Positions 1 to 11,095 of a stretch of DNA of 64,000 bases are shown in pieces (the first letter of the stretch is position 1; every line of letters starts with the position of its first letter). The DNA lies in the NCBI GenBank assembly GCA_030549205.1, contig JAUKTV010000004.1, positions 2,666,001 to 2,730,000 on the forward strand, read 5' to 3'. The stretch is from Apiosordaria backusii (Eukaryota > Ascomycota > Sordariomycetes > Sordariales > Lasiosphaeriaceae). The notes below the pieces were generated by a model. It was not told where the DNA came from. It saw only the letters and a program-made list of their open reading frames with translations, and did not search any database. A program made the translations under genes and the position numbers.

Positions 1-1808
1 ATTACGATGAGTCTGACTACGAAGCCGACATTACCACCGATCTAAACGAGCCTCACTCCAGGTCAGGCCAGTACTGGAAGTCCTACTTTGAAACCTACCA
101 TGCCGATGCAAAGGCTGAGATGGAGAAATTGGTTAAGTACAAGCAGCTCGCGAAGTCTTATGCGAAGATGAAGGACACAGAGGCCGATGAGCTTAAACAA
201 AAACTCAGAGAGGAACAGGAAAAGGTGCAACAGATGGAAGAAAAGCTGGCCGAGATGAGCAGGCAGGTGGCTGCCAGGACCCAAAGAAACGGAGGACAAG
301 TTGATATGCAGTTGGTGGATGAACTGAACAAGCAGACGGCACTTGCAAGAGAGTACAAGATGCAGGTCGAAGAGCTGGAAGAGTTGCTTCATGAAGATAC
401 CGATGAGGAAGAACCCAAGGGTCCCCGACAACGACGCGTTGCTTCTCCACGAACCCACCGGACCCTTATGGAGGCGCAGCGGGAACTGAGAAAGGCAAGG
501 TCACAGCTGAGGGAAATGGACAGTCTGCGAGAAGAGCGGGATCGACTGCGTTCTGACCTCAAATTCGCCGAGCAGAGGTCCACCAAGCTTGCCGATGAGA
601 ACAAGAAGTTGTCTGGGGAGTTGTCTAAGAGCGGCACCAGGATCCAAGACCTGGAGAAGAACCTTGCTGAATCGAAGGCGTCCTATGATAAGTTGAAGGA
701 GGATGCCAAGAATCGTTACAAGGAGGCCCGAGAGGTGTTGGAAACAAAAAATAAGAAAATCTCCGAGCTCCAAGACCAGACCGCCTCCCTCAAGAAAGAG
801 GCCACCGAGACCAAGAGAGCGACTCGAGCAACACGGGGTCTGAGTCTTGACGAGAAATCCAAGCCTAGCACCGATCGCCCGTCGACAGCACTCAAGTCTC
901 TCGAGACAGCGGAAGAAGACCATACCCGCCTTCTCCGAGAACTAAAAGAACTGAAAAGAGCCAGTCTCCAAACAGCAACCACAACGCGAGACAAACGCCC
1001 CGGCGTCGACGGCTATAAATTCACCTCCACCACCGACGACCTCCAAACCCTCGCCACCTCCCGCGCCCTCCGCGATAGAATCGAGTCCGAATTCGGCGTC
1101 GGCGGCAGGAAATCCCAGCCTTCCTTCCCCGCCACCACCACGATGTCTACAGTCTTAATCGACCGCGCAAATCTCCCAGACAGCCCTTCTCCAGTCGGCC
1201 GCTCTGCCCCTTCCTCAAAGGAAGATCTCATTTCCCGAACTCCCAGCAGAGGTTCAAGCCGGCCAAGAACATCCCGCATCACCATCTCAAGAGAGAACCT
1301 CAAGTCCAAAAGCAGCAGCGAAAATGACACTGCCGGTGCGGCAGTAGAAAGGGAAAAGCAGCGCCTCACCACCAACGGAAGCAGGACCACCACCTCCCTC
1401 CTCCAACCGAGGAAAAAGCTGCCCCCGCCTACACCAGCAGCAACAACCCGATCCTCCCGTCCTGCCTTGGGCAACAACGACGACGATGACGACGACTTCA
1501 CCCAGACCCCCCCAGAAATAGCCAGCTTCGATCTCGTCTCGGGGAAATTCGCCAGGTTAGGAGGTGGTGGTGGTGGGAATAATCAAAATAACCCAAACAG
1601 CAGCGCTGTGTGGAGCACCATGAACGCGTCGCAGCTCGCCATGCCAGCGGACAGAAAGGCGGCGGCGATTGCGAGGCTGCAGAGGAAGAAGGCCGCTAGG
1701 TTGCAGATGGAGAGGATCACCAACGGTGGGAATCATAATACTAATGGGGTGGTGGGTGAGAATAACAGGGTGGCGAATAGGAATAAGGAGAATTTGAGGC
1801 CTTACTAG
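1..1808 (+). CDS. cut12: Spindle pole body protein Cut12 family (5' end outside window)
   Basis: The gene is already open at the window edge; the frame starts at base 3 and runs without introns to a TAG, giving about 600 residues. The block QYWKSYFETYHADAKAEMEK (bases about 69-128) followed by a long heptad-rich coiled coil matches the Cut12 domain of fungal spindle pole body formation proteins. Family knowledge: fission yeast Cut12 sits at the spindle pole body and promotes mitotic entry through Polo kinase. The second half is Ser/Thr/Arg-rich and low in complexity, with poly-Asp and poly-Gly runs, then a conserved-looking basic C-terminal helix (PADRKAAAIARLQRKKAARL) and the ending NRNKENLRPY, which contains a KEN tripeptide. 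The first ATG inside the window (base 120) is internal, not the true start. It converges on the deubiquitinase gene. Confidence 0.85.
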   Translation, partial: YDESDYEADITTDLNEPHSRSGQYWKSYFETYHADAKAEMEKLVKYKQLAKSYAKMKDTEADELKQKLREEQEKVQQMEEKLAEMSRQVAARTQRNGGQVDMQLVDELNKQTALAREYKMQVEELEELLHEDTDEEEPKGPRQRRVASPRTHRTLMEAQRELRKARSQLREMDSLREERDRLRSDLKFAEQRSTKLADENKKLSGELSKSGTRIQDLEKNLAESKASYDKLKEDAKNRYKEAREVLETKNKKISELQDQTASLKKEATETKRATRATRGLSLDEKSKPSTDRPSTALKSLETAEEDHTRLLRELKELKRASLQTATTTRDKRPGVDGYKFTSTTDDLQTLATSRALRDRIESEFGVGGRKSQPSFPATTTMSTVLIDRANLPDSPSPVGRSAPSSKEDLISRTPSRGSSRPRTSRITISRENLKSKSSSENDTAGAAVEREKQRLTTNGSRTTTSLLQPRKKLPPPTPAATTRSSRPALGNNDDDDDDFTQTPPEIASFDLVSGKFARLGGGGGGNNQNNPNSSAVWSTMNASQLAMPADRKAAAIARLQRKKAARLQMERITNGGNHNTNGVVGENNRVANRNKENLRPY

Positions 1809-2679
1809 GGTACTGAAGATCAAGGTTTCGATGGAGAGGGGCTAGGGACATGGGAGGTCGTACACATTGTTCATCAATCACTCCAGCACAAACGGGGGGC
1901 ATTATGGGGCATGGAAATAATAGTGACACGTTGATTTTTAATCATGGATGGCAAGCATGGCGGCGGTGTTTTTTGGGGGGTTTGGCGCATCTTATTTGTA
2001 TACAGACAGACAAGACGGGTTTCGGGAATATACAACAACCGCTGGTTATGTTGTTCTAGGTGGCTTTTTATTTATTTATTCTTTGTATGGAACATTCTTG
2101 TGTGTTGTATCAACCATGAGAACGCAATTTGAGTTTGATAATCCAAAGAAACACACGCACACACACACACACACACACACATCTTACGCCCTGATCTCTC
2201 TCTCCTTCACAACAGTGCTAATTCTTGTTTTTGTGTCAAAATGTATCTTGATTACAATAATAATAATTATTTATCTTTGTTACTTAATGTACGCACGCTC
2301 GCCACTCCCCCTCCCAACTTCGCTGTACACACACAACCAATACGACAGCTGGTATTTGTTTCGCTGCCTTTTCCCAGTCGCTTTGATATGCGCCCCCCTT
2401 CATTTCCCCCCTTTTATTCCATCCCGAGTTCCATGTGTTGCCATTTCCCCAAATATCCATTCTTTTGGTATCACTTTACACATAATGCAAATGCTTTGTA
2501 ACCCCCGTTTAAGACCAAAAAAGAAAAGGAAAACATAACCCCTTGCGGCTTCCTTGCTCTGGCCTGAAGCCAAGGCAAAGTGCATAAATTGCAAATCCCA
2601 TCCCATACCAATACCCAAATCCCAGAACGCAAACACATCGCGAAACCATCGACCTTAACACAACCCAGTACCAGACGCC
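1809..2679. other. Convergent 3' intergenic region with a CA microsatellite
   Basis: About 870 bases lie between the stop codons of two converging genes. The stretch is AT-rich with several short open frames that resemble no family. It contains a (CA)n tract around 2150-2181. It probably holds the two 3' UTRs and poly(A) sites. Confidence 0.6.
2150..2181. repeat. (CA)n microsatellite
   Basis: A near-perfect run of alternating A and C with one G interruption (ACACACGCAC, then pure CA), inside the 3' intergenic region. Confidence 0.95.
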
Positions 2680-5477
2680 TTACATAATACTGCACTCCCG
2701 CTCCGGCAGCCCATCTTTCTCTTTCCCCTTACCCTTCTCCTTCTTCTCCTTGTCCTTCTTCTCCCCCTCTCCATCTTTATCCTTCTTCTTCCCCTTATCC
2801 TTATCCTTCTTACTCCCTCCGTGGTGGTGATGGTGCTCCTTCTCCTTCTTGGCGTCCTTGGCCGTATCACTCCCCGACCCTTCCTCCTCTGTAACAACAG
2901 CTTGCTCATCCCCCACAACCACTCCATCCACAGCCGGCACCACCACCGCCGCAGTACTCCCATTACTCGACGTCGACCCGTCTTTGTTCGGCCGAATGAA
3001 ACCCAGTCTCGAGATGGTGGAGCTAAGCCTTCCCTCGCCTATCTGACTAGTAGGGCGAGATTTGCTCCCCGTCTTGGTGAATTTCGCCGCTGCCCTCGAT
3101 AACCTCGCTGCTGTGCTCTCCTCTTTACTTTCTTCCTGAGTGGCCGTAGGTGTGGTTGCTGCGGGGGAGGTTGCTTCAGGGATGGCTGGGACAGCTACGG
3201 CTGAGTCAGAAACCGACAGGCTACCGCGTCTGGAGTTTTCAGCCTTGGTGTTGACCGAGTACGGGTTGTCGTCAAAGTTGAGGCGCTGGTCCATGTTCAT
3301 CTCGGAGCTCAGCCGGATGGACGGCTTCTCGCTGTTCTGGACAAGAGTGGTCGCCGAGTCAAAGAAGCCACTAGCTGCGCTTGATATCGTGCCATTGATG
3401 GATTCCTTGGGTGATTCGACGATCGGAGTAGCTGGAACCTTTCCATTCAAGTCCTTGTAGGCTGGCGGTTCCGTGACTGAGCCATCGGTGGAAGCAGTTG
3501 TTACGTCCACCATAGGAACGACCTGATAGAACAAAAGGTACGGCATCTCTTCTCGCAGTGACTGCTTGATGTCATCAACGTATGTCACCCGATTCTCCAC
3601 TGCCAGGTCGTCGAACTTCGCCCACTGCTGCTCTTCGTAATCCGGAGGCGGGTCGTCGTCGTATCTCCGATTTTCGGTCAACAGCTTCGGGGCCACCCGA
3701 GCGAACGATACGTAATGGCCGCTATGCAGAGAATCGCCACGGTGGCATACGACCGACTGCAAGACCAGCTTGAACTCCTCTCTAAGCCCGCTGGAGTCCT
3801 TATCCTTGGCGTTGATATCCTCCGCCATGAACTGCGGTAACCGCAAACTATCCGGGATATCAATCAGGGTGTTTTGCCGCTTAGGGACGCCCTGTTCTGT
3901 CATTGTATATCTCTTCAAGCAAATCCCTACCACGGGTCTCTGGGTAAAATGGCGAGCCACCTCTGCGTCACTACTAGGTTCGCTGTTCGTCGTAGCATGC
4001 CATGCTATGAGAAACGTCAGCTTTGAACTCCTATTTGGAAGGGTATGTGAATGCTCACGAATTAACCGGAAAAACTGCCAGGCTGGTATCGTGACAGCTT
4101 TCACAATTGTGGAAATTCTACGTCTGTGCTTCGGGGTCGAGCATTCCGCTTCGCCGTTTGATGTCTGGTCCTCTTCATCCTTGACCACGATCCGCTGTAT
4201 GATGCTCGTAGACCTATTACGTGACACAACTGGCGACTCTGTAGTAGGCTCTAAGGTAGGACTCGTCATGGATACTGGAGAATGCGTGATAGTCTCCTGC
4301 ACCGTCCATCTGCGCTGCAATCTTGAACTCTCGCCGTTATCGGTTGGCGTTTCCACATCCTCTTCTGTAGTACCCAATACTGTGTGTTTGGGTGTTGAAA
4401 ACCCGCCTTTTTTCTCCTCCAAGCTGTCTCGAAGCACATCGACCTTGTTGTTGAAATACTCCTCCAGGCAGTCCTCGAGCTTAATGCCCTTTCCCGATGG
4501 GTCGGGCGGAACGGCAAGGTTGAGTAACCTTTCGTGTACAACTTTGTGATCGTCGGCGTCGCCCTTTCCTTGGTGAAACAAGTCGACCTGAAGTGCTAGC
4601 AGTGGTAATTGCAGTGTCTCCGTAATAAACGCAAATGCCTCCGATGTGTCCTGCTGTTCGAGAAGCTCGGCTTCTTTCCACCCACAAGCAGCAAGCGATT
4701 CCTGGATGTGTTGTGTCTATACGCCAGGTCAGTTTAACCCCAGCAGTGAAAACGATAGCGTCCTACCATATCCGTTGGAATCAGCTTCCCGCTTCGCAAC
4801 ATGTTGACCCATAACCGTAGTAGAGCAGCCAATTTCCTCTGAGCCTCATCCGTGGAGTCATTCTTCAGCATGCATTCGAAGGCCTGCAGCTTGGCGAACA
4901 TGGCAAATAATAGCGCGTCGAGATAGCACGTAACATTCCCCCGGTTTACGGCACCCAACATCTGCACGTTGGCATTGTATGGCTGGATTATCCCGGCAAA
5001 CGCTTGTTGCTGCAGTTGTAGGAGCTCGAGAGCCTTGTCGACGTCACCGTCGGCGAACTTAGAGTCGAGGGCATAGCGAATGATATCGGTGGTGATTTCG
5101 TGATAGTTGAGCTCTTCGAGTTTCTTCTTGATTTCCTCGACCTGTGTTGTCACACTGTCAGCGCTCAATCGACCACATGAACCAACGGGTTGAGCCGGTT
5201 CGATAAACGCACCTTTCCAGCTTCCTTTTCCTCCACCTCTTTCTCCTTCTGGGCTTGTTTTACGGACTCTGGTCTGAAGATAGAAAGCCAAGAATCGATC
5301 GTTAATGGGCGAGCCTGGGAGAAAATCGTCAGTAATGAAACAAGCTTCTAGGGCCGAGACAGCTTCTCCCACACGGACCTTTGCGCCGGGTTCAGACGAC
5401 TTATTTCGTCGATGGCTTCCACTCTTGTCTCGCACACTCCGAAACTTTTTAGGCATTATCATTTGTGCCGCCTTCAT
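2680..5477 (-). CDS. Ubiquitin-specific protease (UCH/USP family) with C-terminal CaaX box
   Basis: Four exons on the minus strand: 5477-5379, 5314-5213, 5141-4767 and 4716-2680, giving about 870 residues. The start MKAAQMIMPKKF is chosen because its frame joins cleanly through the introns. The Cys box NRGNVTCYLDALLFAMFAK places the nucleophile near Cys139; QQDTSEAFAFITETL follows, and the His box HSGHYVSFAR near residue 526 completes a USP catalytic core. Such enzymes remove ubiquitin from proteins; the substrate is unknown. After the core comes a long Ser/Thr-rich tail, a His run and a Lys/Asp/Glu-rich stretch (GSKKDKDKGKKKDKD), ending in Cys-Ser-Ile-Met. That is a canonical CaaX box, and a final Met favours farnesylation, so membrane attachment is inferred. 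Intron 1 uses a GTCCGT donor. The first exons are the least certain part. Confidence 0.85.
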
Positions 5478-7839
5478 CTTGTCAGTTTTGCGCAGCACCT
5501 CGACATGTGTGGTGATTGAGTGATCGAAGTGGTTATGTGTTGTGCCCAGTCGAATGCTGTACCATGTAGGTACCAGGGGTGGGGGACCGCGCAGCAAGGT
5601 AACCTCTGCGAGAATGGGTATCGAAGGCGCAATGCGACCAGGAACAGTCAAAGAAGGTAAAGGCAAGGCGAATTTAGTCGAGAAGGAAAATATCCACTCC
5701 GGAGAATGTTGACCGCCGACCGGAAGACCTTCAAGGTGAACGTTCGGACGTCGTTGAGTTGGGACGAGGGGTTAGGTTTCGGGCGCACTGAACAAGTATC
5801 AAGTAGGTGGTTTGCGATGAGCGAAGGGGCGTCGGCCGGGCTGATGAGGACAGATGGCTGCCACCGGTGCTCCGACCTGAACTGCCTAAACTGGCGACGT
5901 CAACCGTAGGAGGCGACGTTGATGTCGAGGGCAATGAAGAAAAACTGGCTGAGCGCCAAAAACAGGGGACGGGAACTTGTCGAGCAGCTTGTTCGCCAAC
6001 AGAGACAAGGCCAACAAATTGAAGGGCCAAAGAGGGGCCCAAAGACGTGGGCAAGCTGCTGCGTGGGTGGTGGGCAGCGCGTGGCGGACGGGGACACGGG
6101 CAAGGATGATAAGGCCCGTGGAGCAGGGGGTGGATGCCCAAAAATGTTCAGCTTTCTGCTTCTCAGCGACACTTTAAAGACTCGAGAAGAGATAATTTGG
6201 CTTCTTTTTTTCGTCTTGTGCTTCCACGATCGCCTCTAATCATCGAGTCATTTAAGGGGTCGAATAGCTTGCTAGCTAAGTGCCCACAAGTATAACTCAT
6301 AGGAGTGACGGGACCAACACCACGAGACAGCTTCTTGAATTTTCTTTCACATATACAAATACACAAGCGCGGTGGCCACCTTACCACCTTACCTTCCTGC
6401 TGGATCGCGATTGGGTCGCGATGTCCCAGAGAAAACCCAGATGCGCCCTCCTGACCCAGAACCCCGTTTCTTTACCTGCAACATGTCGAGCGAAGGTTAG
6501 CTGATGGTGCTCGATAGGGCTGGGCTGTTCATGATGTTGCATCGAGCGGTGCAACTGTCAGTCGAACCGCGTTTAGGGATCTGCAGTTTGACAGAGACCC
6601 TTGCCCCGCCTTACCCCCCCGTTCGCAGGTGCGATCGGGAGGGGCTTCATTATAGTGCTTACCCTAATCGGGCGGGTTGACGTCTCCAATGACGCTTGAG
6701 AGGATCGACAAGGGTCTAGAAGGATGAATTATCTCGATGCCTGTTGCTGCTGCCAGAGTATCGTCAGTGTGAGCGGCAGCAAATGACGAATGTGGTGGTG
6801 GTTGGATTTGCAGGCCTACGTAACTCACGGATCGCTTGAAGAAGAGTCGCAAAGGAAGATAGTGTCGTGAGGTGTTGGCAGATGGTCGCAGTCACAAGAG
6901 GTTTTTAGCGGCGTAAGCGTCTCATGATGGCTCAGCAATTCGGTTCGGAGAAAAAGAGGCCAGGCACCAGGACGGCAGCACCGAATGTGACGCGGTTTGG
7001 TAGGTACAAATACACAATAACTCCTATAAATAAGTATGCCGCGACATCCACGTCCCTCTTCCTGCCCGACATCCCGGGTCACGATTGTTGTCCAAGCTGG
7101 CACCCAACGTTCGTTATGTTTTGTCTTCATCTGAAGCGGCACAAGTCAATTCAGCCAAAATGTCTGTATCTGAAATATGCTGGGGATGAGACATGACGTC
7201 ACTGGTAATGTTGCCTTTTGACTTTGAGAACCATAAGGTTTGATGGATTAATAGTGTGCCGGAATCGTGGTTACCAGATATGCTAGCCATCAAGGTAGAT
7301 AAGCACTCTGTAGCGTTGAAGCAACCTGGATTTTTGTTAAGAAGACAACGGCGGCCAGCTCCACGTGCGAGCTGTGTGGGGGTTGGTGAGAAGAGGGATC
7401 CTGATCGACGCATAAATCGTAAGGTGGGAGTTGGAGAAGACGAGTCTTGGAAAATGAGCTGATCAAGCTGCGAGACCCGAGGTGAATGTCACGGATATGG
7501 TGGTGTTTTCTCCATGGAAATGTGGAAATGCTTACCTACCAAAAGCGCGGATAACGGAATGCGCCAACTGAGGGGTTCGATTGGACGGCCCCGGACTCTT
7601 GACAGGGTAAGCTCCACATTCCCCACGAAATCAACCTCGGCAGGGAAGGGGGAGCTGGTAACTCGGCTCAACCTCAGCTGAGCCGAACCATTCATCGCCA
7701 TGCATTAAATTCAAAGTTCCCCTGTTGAATCTGATGCACCGTTTATTAGGAGTGCCGGACCCGTCTTTGTTCCTTTAGAGTTTGTTAACCTTTTGCCAAA
7801 TTACCTTGTTCTTGTTGAAACTTTAAGCCACCAGAAACA
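5478..7839. other. Long divergent intergenic region
   Basis: About 2.4 kb separate the start of the deubiquitinase (minus strand) from the acyl-CoA dehydrogenase (plus strand). Short open frames are present on both strands, but none shows a recognisable domain, codon bias or joinable exons. I see no tRNA or transposon signature. It presumably contains both promoters and 5' UTRs. Confidence 0.5.
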
Positions 7840-9371
7840 ATGTCGACCCAGATCCCCATCGCCGTATGAAGCCCCTATGCATTACGCTCCACCTCCGCAT
7901 CCCGCAGCATATCACTAACATCCAGGTGCAGGTTCGCGATCACGTTAGCGAGAAGGCGGCGAAGACTTTGGATATCGTTGCCAAGTTTGTTGAAGAAGAG
8001 TGCATCCCGTAAGCCCAATTCTATCCTCTCTCTCATATTGGACATGGAGCTGGTCTAATGATGTCACTTCAGTGCCGATACCGTCTTTGAGGCCCAGGTT
8101 GGCGTCGGTGAAGCAAGATGGCAGGCTCACCCCAAGATTCTTGAGGACCTCAAGCAGAAGGCGAGGTCTCTGGGCCTCTGGAACATGTTCCTGCCCAAGG
8201 GCCACTACAAGGAGTCTCCCGGCTTCACCAACCTCGAATATGGCTTGATGGCCGAGTGGTTGGGCAAGTCCAGAGTTGCTTCTGAGGCTGTCAACTGCGC
8301 TGCTCCTGACACTGGCAACATGGAAGTGTTGGCCAAGTACGGCAACGAGGCTCAAAAAGCCCAGTGGCTCAAGCCCCTGATGGAGGGCGTCATCCGCTCG
8401 GCCTTCCTCATGACCGAGCCCCAGGTCGCCTCCTCAGATGCTCGCAATATCGAGCTGAAGATGGTCAGGGACGGTGATCACTATGTCCTGAACGGCTCCG
8501 TAAGTGATCTCACCTCATGGTACAGAAGTCTAAGTTAACAAGAGAATTACAGAAATGGTGGTCCAGTGGTGCTGGTGACCCGCGCTGCAAGATCTACATC
8601 GTCATGGGCAAGAGTGACCCCAACAACAAGGACCCGTATAAGCAGCAATCCGTCATTCTTGTGCCATCAGACACCAAGGGCATCACCATCCACCGCATGC
8701 TTTCGGTCTACGGCTACGACGATGCTCCCCACGGACACGGCCACATCACCTTCCACAACGTCCGCGTGCCGGCGACCAACCTTGTGCTCGGTGAGGGCCG
8801 TGGCTTCGAGATTATCCAGGGCCGTCTTGGTCCCGGCCGTATCCATCACGCCATGAGAACCATCGGTGCCGCTGAGCGTGCTTTGGAATGGATGCTCATG
8901 CGCATCAACGACCCCACCAAGACTCCTTTCGGCAAGCAGTTGCGTGAGCACGGCGTCATTCTCGAGTGGGTTGCCAAGTCTCGTCTTGAGATCGACGCGG
9001 CCCGTTTGGTGGTCCTCAACGCTGCTATCAAGATGGACGAGCAAGGCCCCAAGGCCGCTCTCAAGGAGATTGCCCAGGCCAAAGTTCTCGTTCCCCAAAC
9101 TGCCCTGACTGTCATTGACAGGGCGGTGCAGTCATTTGGTGGAGCTGGTGTCAGTCAAGACACTCCCTTGGCCAACATGTGGGCCCAGATCCGCACCCTC
9201 AGGCTGGCGGATGGACCGGACGAGGTGCATTTGCAGCAGATGGGCAGAAACGAGAACCGCCGTGGCCAAGAGGTGGCCGCCAAGATTGCTGCTCAAAAAG
9301 CAAAGGCTGAGGAGTTGCTGAAGAAGTACTCGGTGACCAGGTCAGAGCTTGGATCCAACATCAAGCACTAG
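7840..9371 (+). CDS. Acyl-CoA dehydrogenase (ACAD10/11-like)
   Basis: Exons 7840-7863, 7926-8008, 8073-8499 and 8553-9371 give about 450 residues. The family oxidises acyl-CoA thioesters at the alpha-beta carbons using FAD. Visible motifs are AFLMTEPQVASSDA (FAD/substrate loop), the mid-domain KWWSSGAGDPRCK, GRLGPGRIHHAMRTIGAAERAL, and the C-terminal helical segment with QSFGGAGVSQDTPLANMWA and LRLADGPDEVHLQQMGR. This combination is typical of the ACAD10/11-type single-domain fungal enzymes, which are known or presumed to handle long or branched or 4-hydroxy acyl-CoAs. The acceptor of intron 1 is ambiguous between 7925 and 7931; both keep the frame. No PTS1 is visible (the end is NIKH) and no strong mitochondrial presequence is seen, so location is open. 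Confidence 0.9.
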
Positions 9372-10075
9372 CTTTCATTTTGAATATTATCTTTGGATTT
9401 TGGGCGAATAATTTAGGCATCTGGGAATTACATTATCAATATCTGTATCTTTTTGCTCCACATCGAGAATGGGATTTGTCAGTAATTTTTGATTCTTCGC
9501 TGTAACCAATGGGTATTTTGAGTGTTCCCATGACTCTGCTTCAGATGTGTCTTCCCATGGCATCCTGGCCAGGGGCAGGGGCTTGGAGTGTTATGAGGTC
9601 CGTGCAGCAATGCTGCGTTGCCCGGTCGTTGTTACCCAAAACGGCAGTCTGTTTTTTTTTTTTCTGCTGCAACCTCTTTCCTGCACACACTCTCCCAGTC
9701 ACTCACATTCCAACCCACAACCCAGCATTGACTCCCGCCCCGGTTCTGCAGCCAATTTAAGCCAGCCAACCGTTCACCAAACCAATTTTTGCCGTCGTCG
9801 CCTCTGGATACCACATCTTCTGCTACCTCGGACAAAATCCTGCTTTTTTTGCCTCTCCCGTCTTGTTGTTTGCGCAACTTTCAGCTCGCATCGCTTAGAC
9901 AAAGTCGATTCGTCCGTTTTCCTTCCCTCATTCCAGTAACCAACCGAGCTCTCCGTTCCGTTGCTTGCCCAACCGAGGAAACCAAGAACGAATTCTTGTA
10001 CGACCAAAACAAATTCCCACACCACACCACACAACCCATACCTATACCAAACGGCAAGAAATCAACATAAAGACA
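9372..10075. other. Intergenic region with pyrimidine-rich leader
   Basis: The 3' UTR of the dehydrogenase is followed by a pyrimidine-rich stretch with a T tract near 9650, then many CCACAC/CAACC motifs up to the Spo12-like ATG. This looks like a fungal promoter and a long 5' leader. No gene is supported inside it. Confidence 0.5.
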
Positions 10076-10563
10076 ATGTCTTCCAACGTTCTCGCCGCAA
10101 AGGACGTCAACACGTCGCTCCCCACCCAAGACAACAACAGTACCTCATCGTCGTCGACTGATACCTGCGTCAAGCCCGATACTATGAGCATGGAGTACCA
10201 CCGTCAGGTCTTTCAGAGCAAGATGCAGCAGGAGGAGTATGTTTTCTTCTCCCTCCCACCTTTTTCGTGGCTATTGCTCACAATCATGTCTAGGAAAACC
10301 TATATCTCCCCCTCGGACAACCTCATGTCCCCTTGCACAGCCAAGCTGAGCGCCTTCCGCAGCAAGCAAGTTGGCAAGTAAGTGAAACACCCCCAGCCCT
10401 CTTTTCATTCGACATTCGAATACTGACCATGATTGTCCGTCCAAACAGAGTCAAGCCCAAGTCCCTCTTCGCCCAGGCGTCCTCTAAGAAAATCGACTCC
10501 GGGAGCGGGCTGCTGTTCGCCAACAAGCCCAAGCCCGCTGCTCCTCCCGCTGGCAGCAACTGA
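10076..10563 (+). CDS. Spo12-family cell-cycle protein
   Basis: Exons 10076-10236, 10294-10377 and 10449-10563 encode 119 residues. The signature SPSDNLMSPCTAKLSAF, followed by KPKSLFAQ, is the short conserved core of the Spo12 family. Family knowledge: yeast Spo12 is a small nuclear protein that helps release Cdc14 from the nucleolus during mitotic exit and meiosis (FEAR network), controlled by phosphorylation of the SP sites in this motif, both of which are present. The flanks are disordered and rich in Ser, Thr, Pro and Lys. Both intron junctions fall inside codons and restore the reading frame exactly, which supports this short gene. Confidence 0.88.
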
Positions 10564-11095
10564 GCGGCCCACGATGACAATCACTGTCACAGAATACCTT
10601 TTCCTTTTCTTTCCTTCTTCGACACAACAACCATTCTCTCTTCCGACATGATGGATACACACATCATTTCTTGTTTTTTATCCGTTGCAGATTTTTTTCC
10701 TTTTTGTCAGAACACACCACCCACTAAAGGGAAGAGGATTGGAATATGGGGAGGGCATTGGGAAAGATCAAAGTGGCGTTAAACGGTTGGCTTTTCATTG
10801 CTTTTTCACTTTGCCAGTTTTGCCCCTTTGGGAAGAAAGCAAAAGAATAAGGGGAAACGGAGGGAGTTTTTTCTTATTGGGGAAATGGTTATGACGGATT
10901 ACTACTACTTTGCACAAACAAATTGAGGAGCAAATAAACACTGCTGCCGTACACATATCTTTTGTCATGGTTTTTTTTGCTGTCTCGGGGTGACCAGACT
11001 TCATGGCACATCATATGAAGGATAGTTTACTCAGATGATCCAAAGCTGAAAACCTTTTTATTCTTTGCTTCCTAACCACCAAGAAAGAAAAGAAA
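10564..11095. other. Convergent 3' intergenic region
   Basis: About 530 bases lie between the stop codons of the Spo12-like gene and the DRG1 gene. It is AT-rich with T runs. I see nothing beyond probable 3' UTRs. Confidence 0.6.

Noticed and set aside
7565..7580. tRNA-like GGTTCGATT motif
   Set aside because: No pairing T-stem, no A box and no acceptor stem around it.
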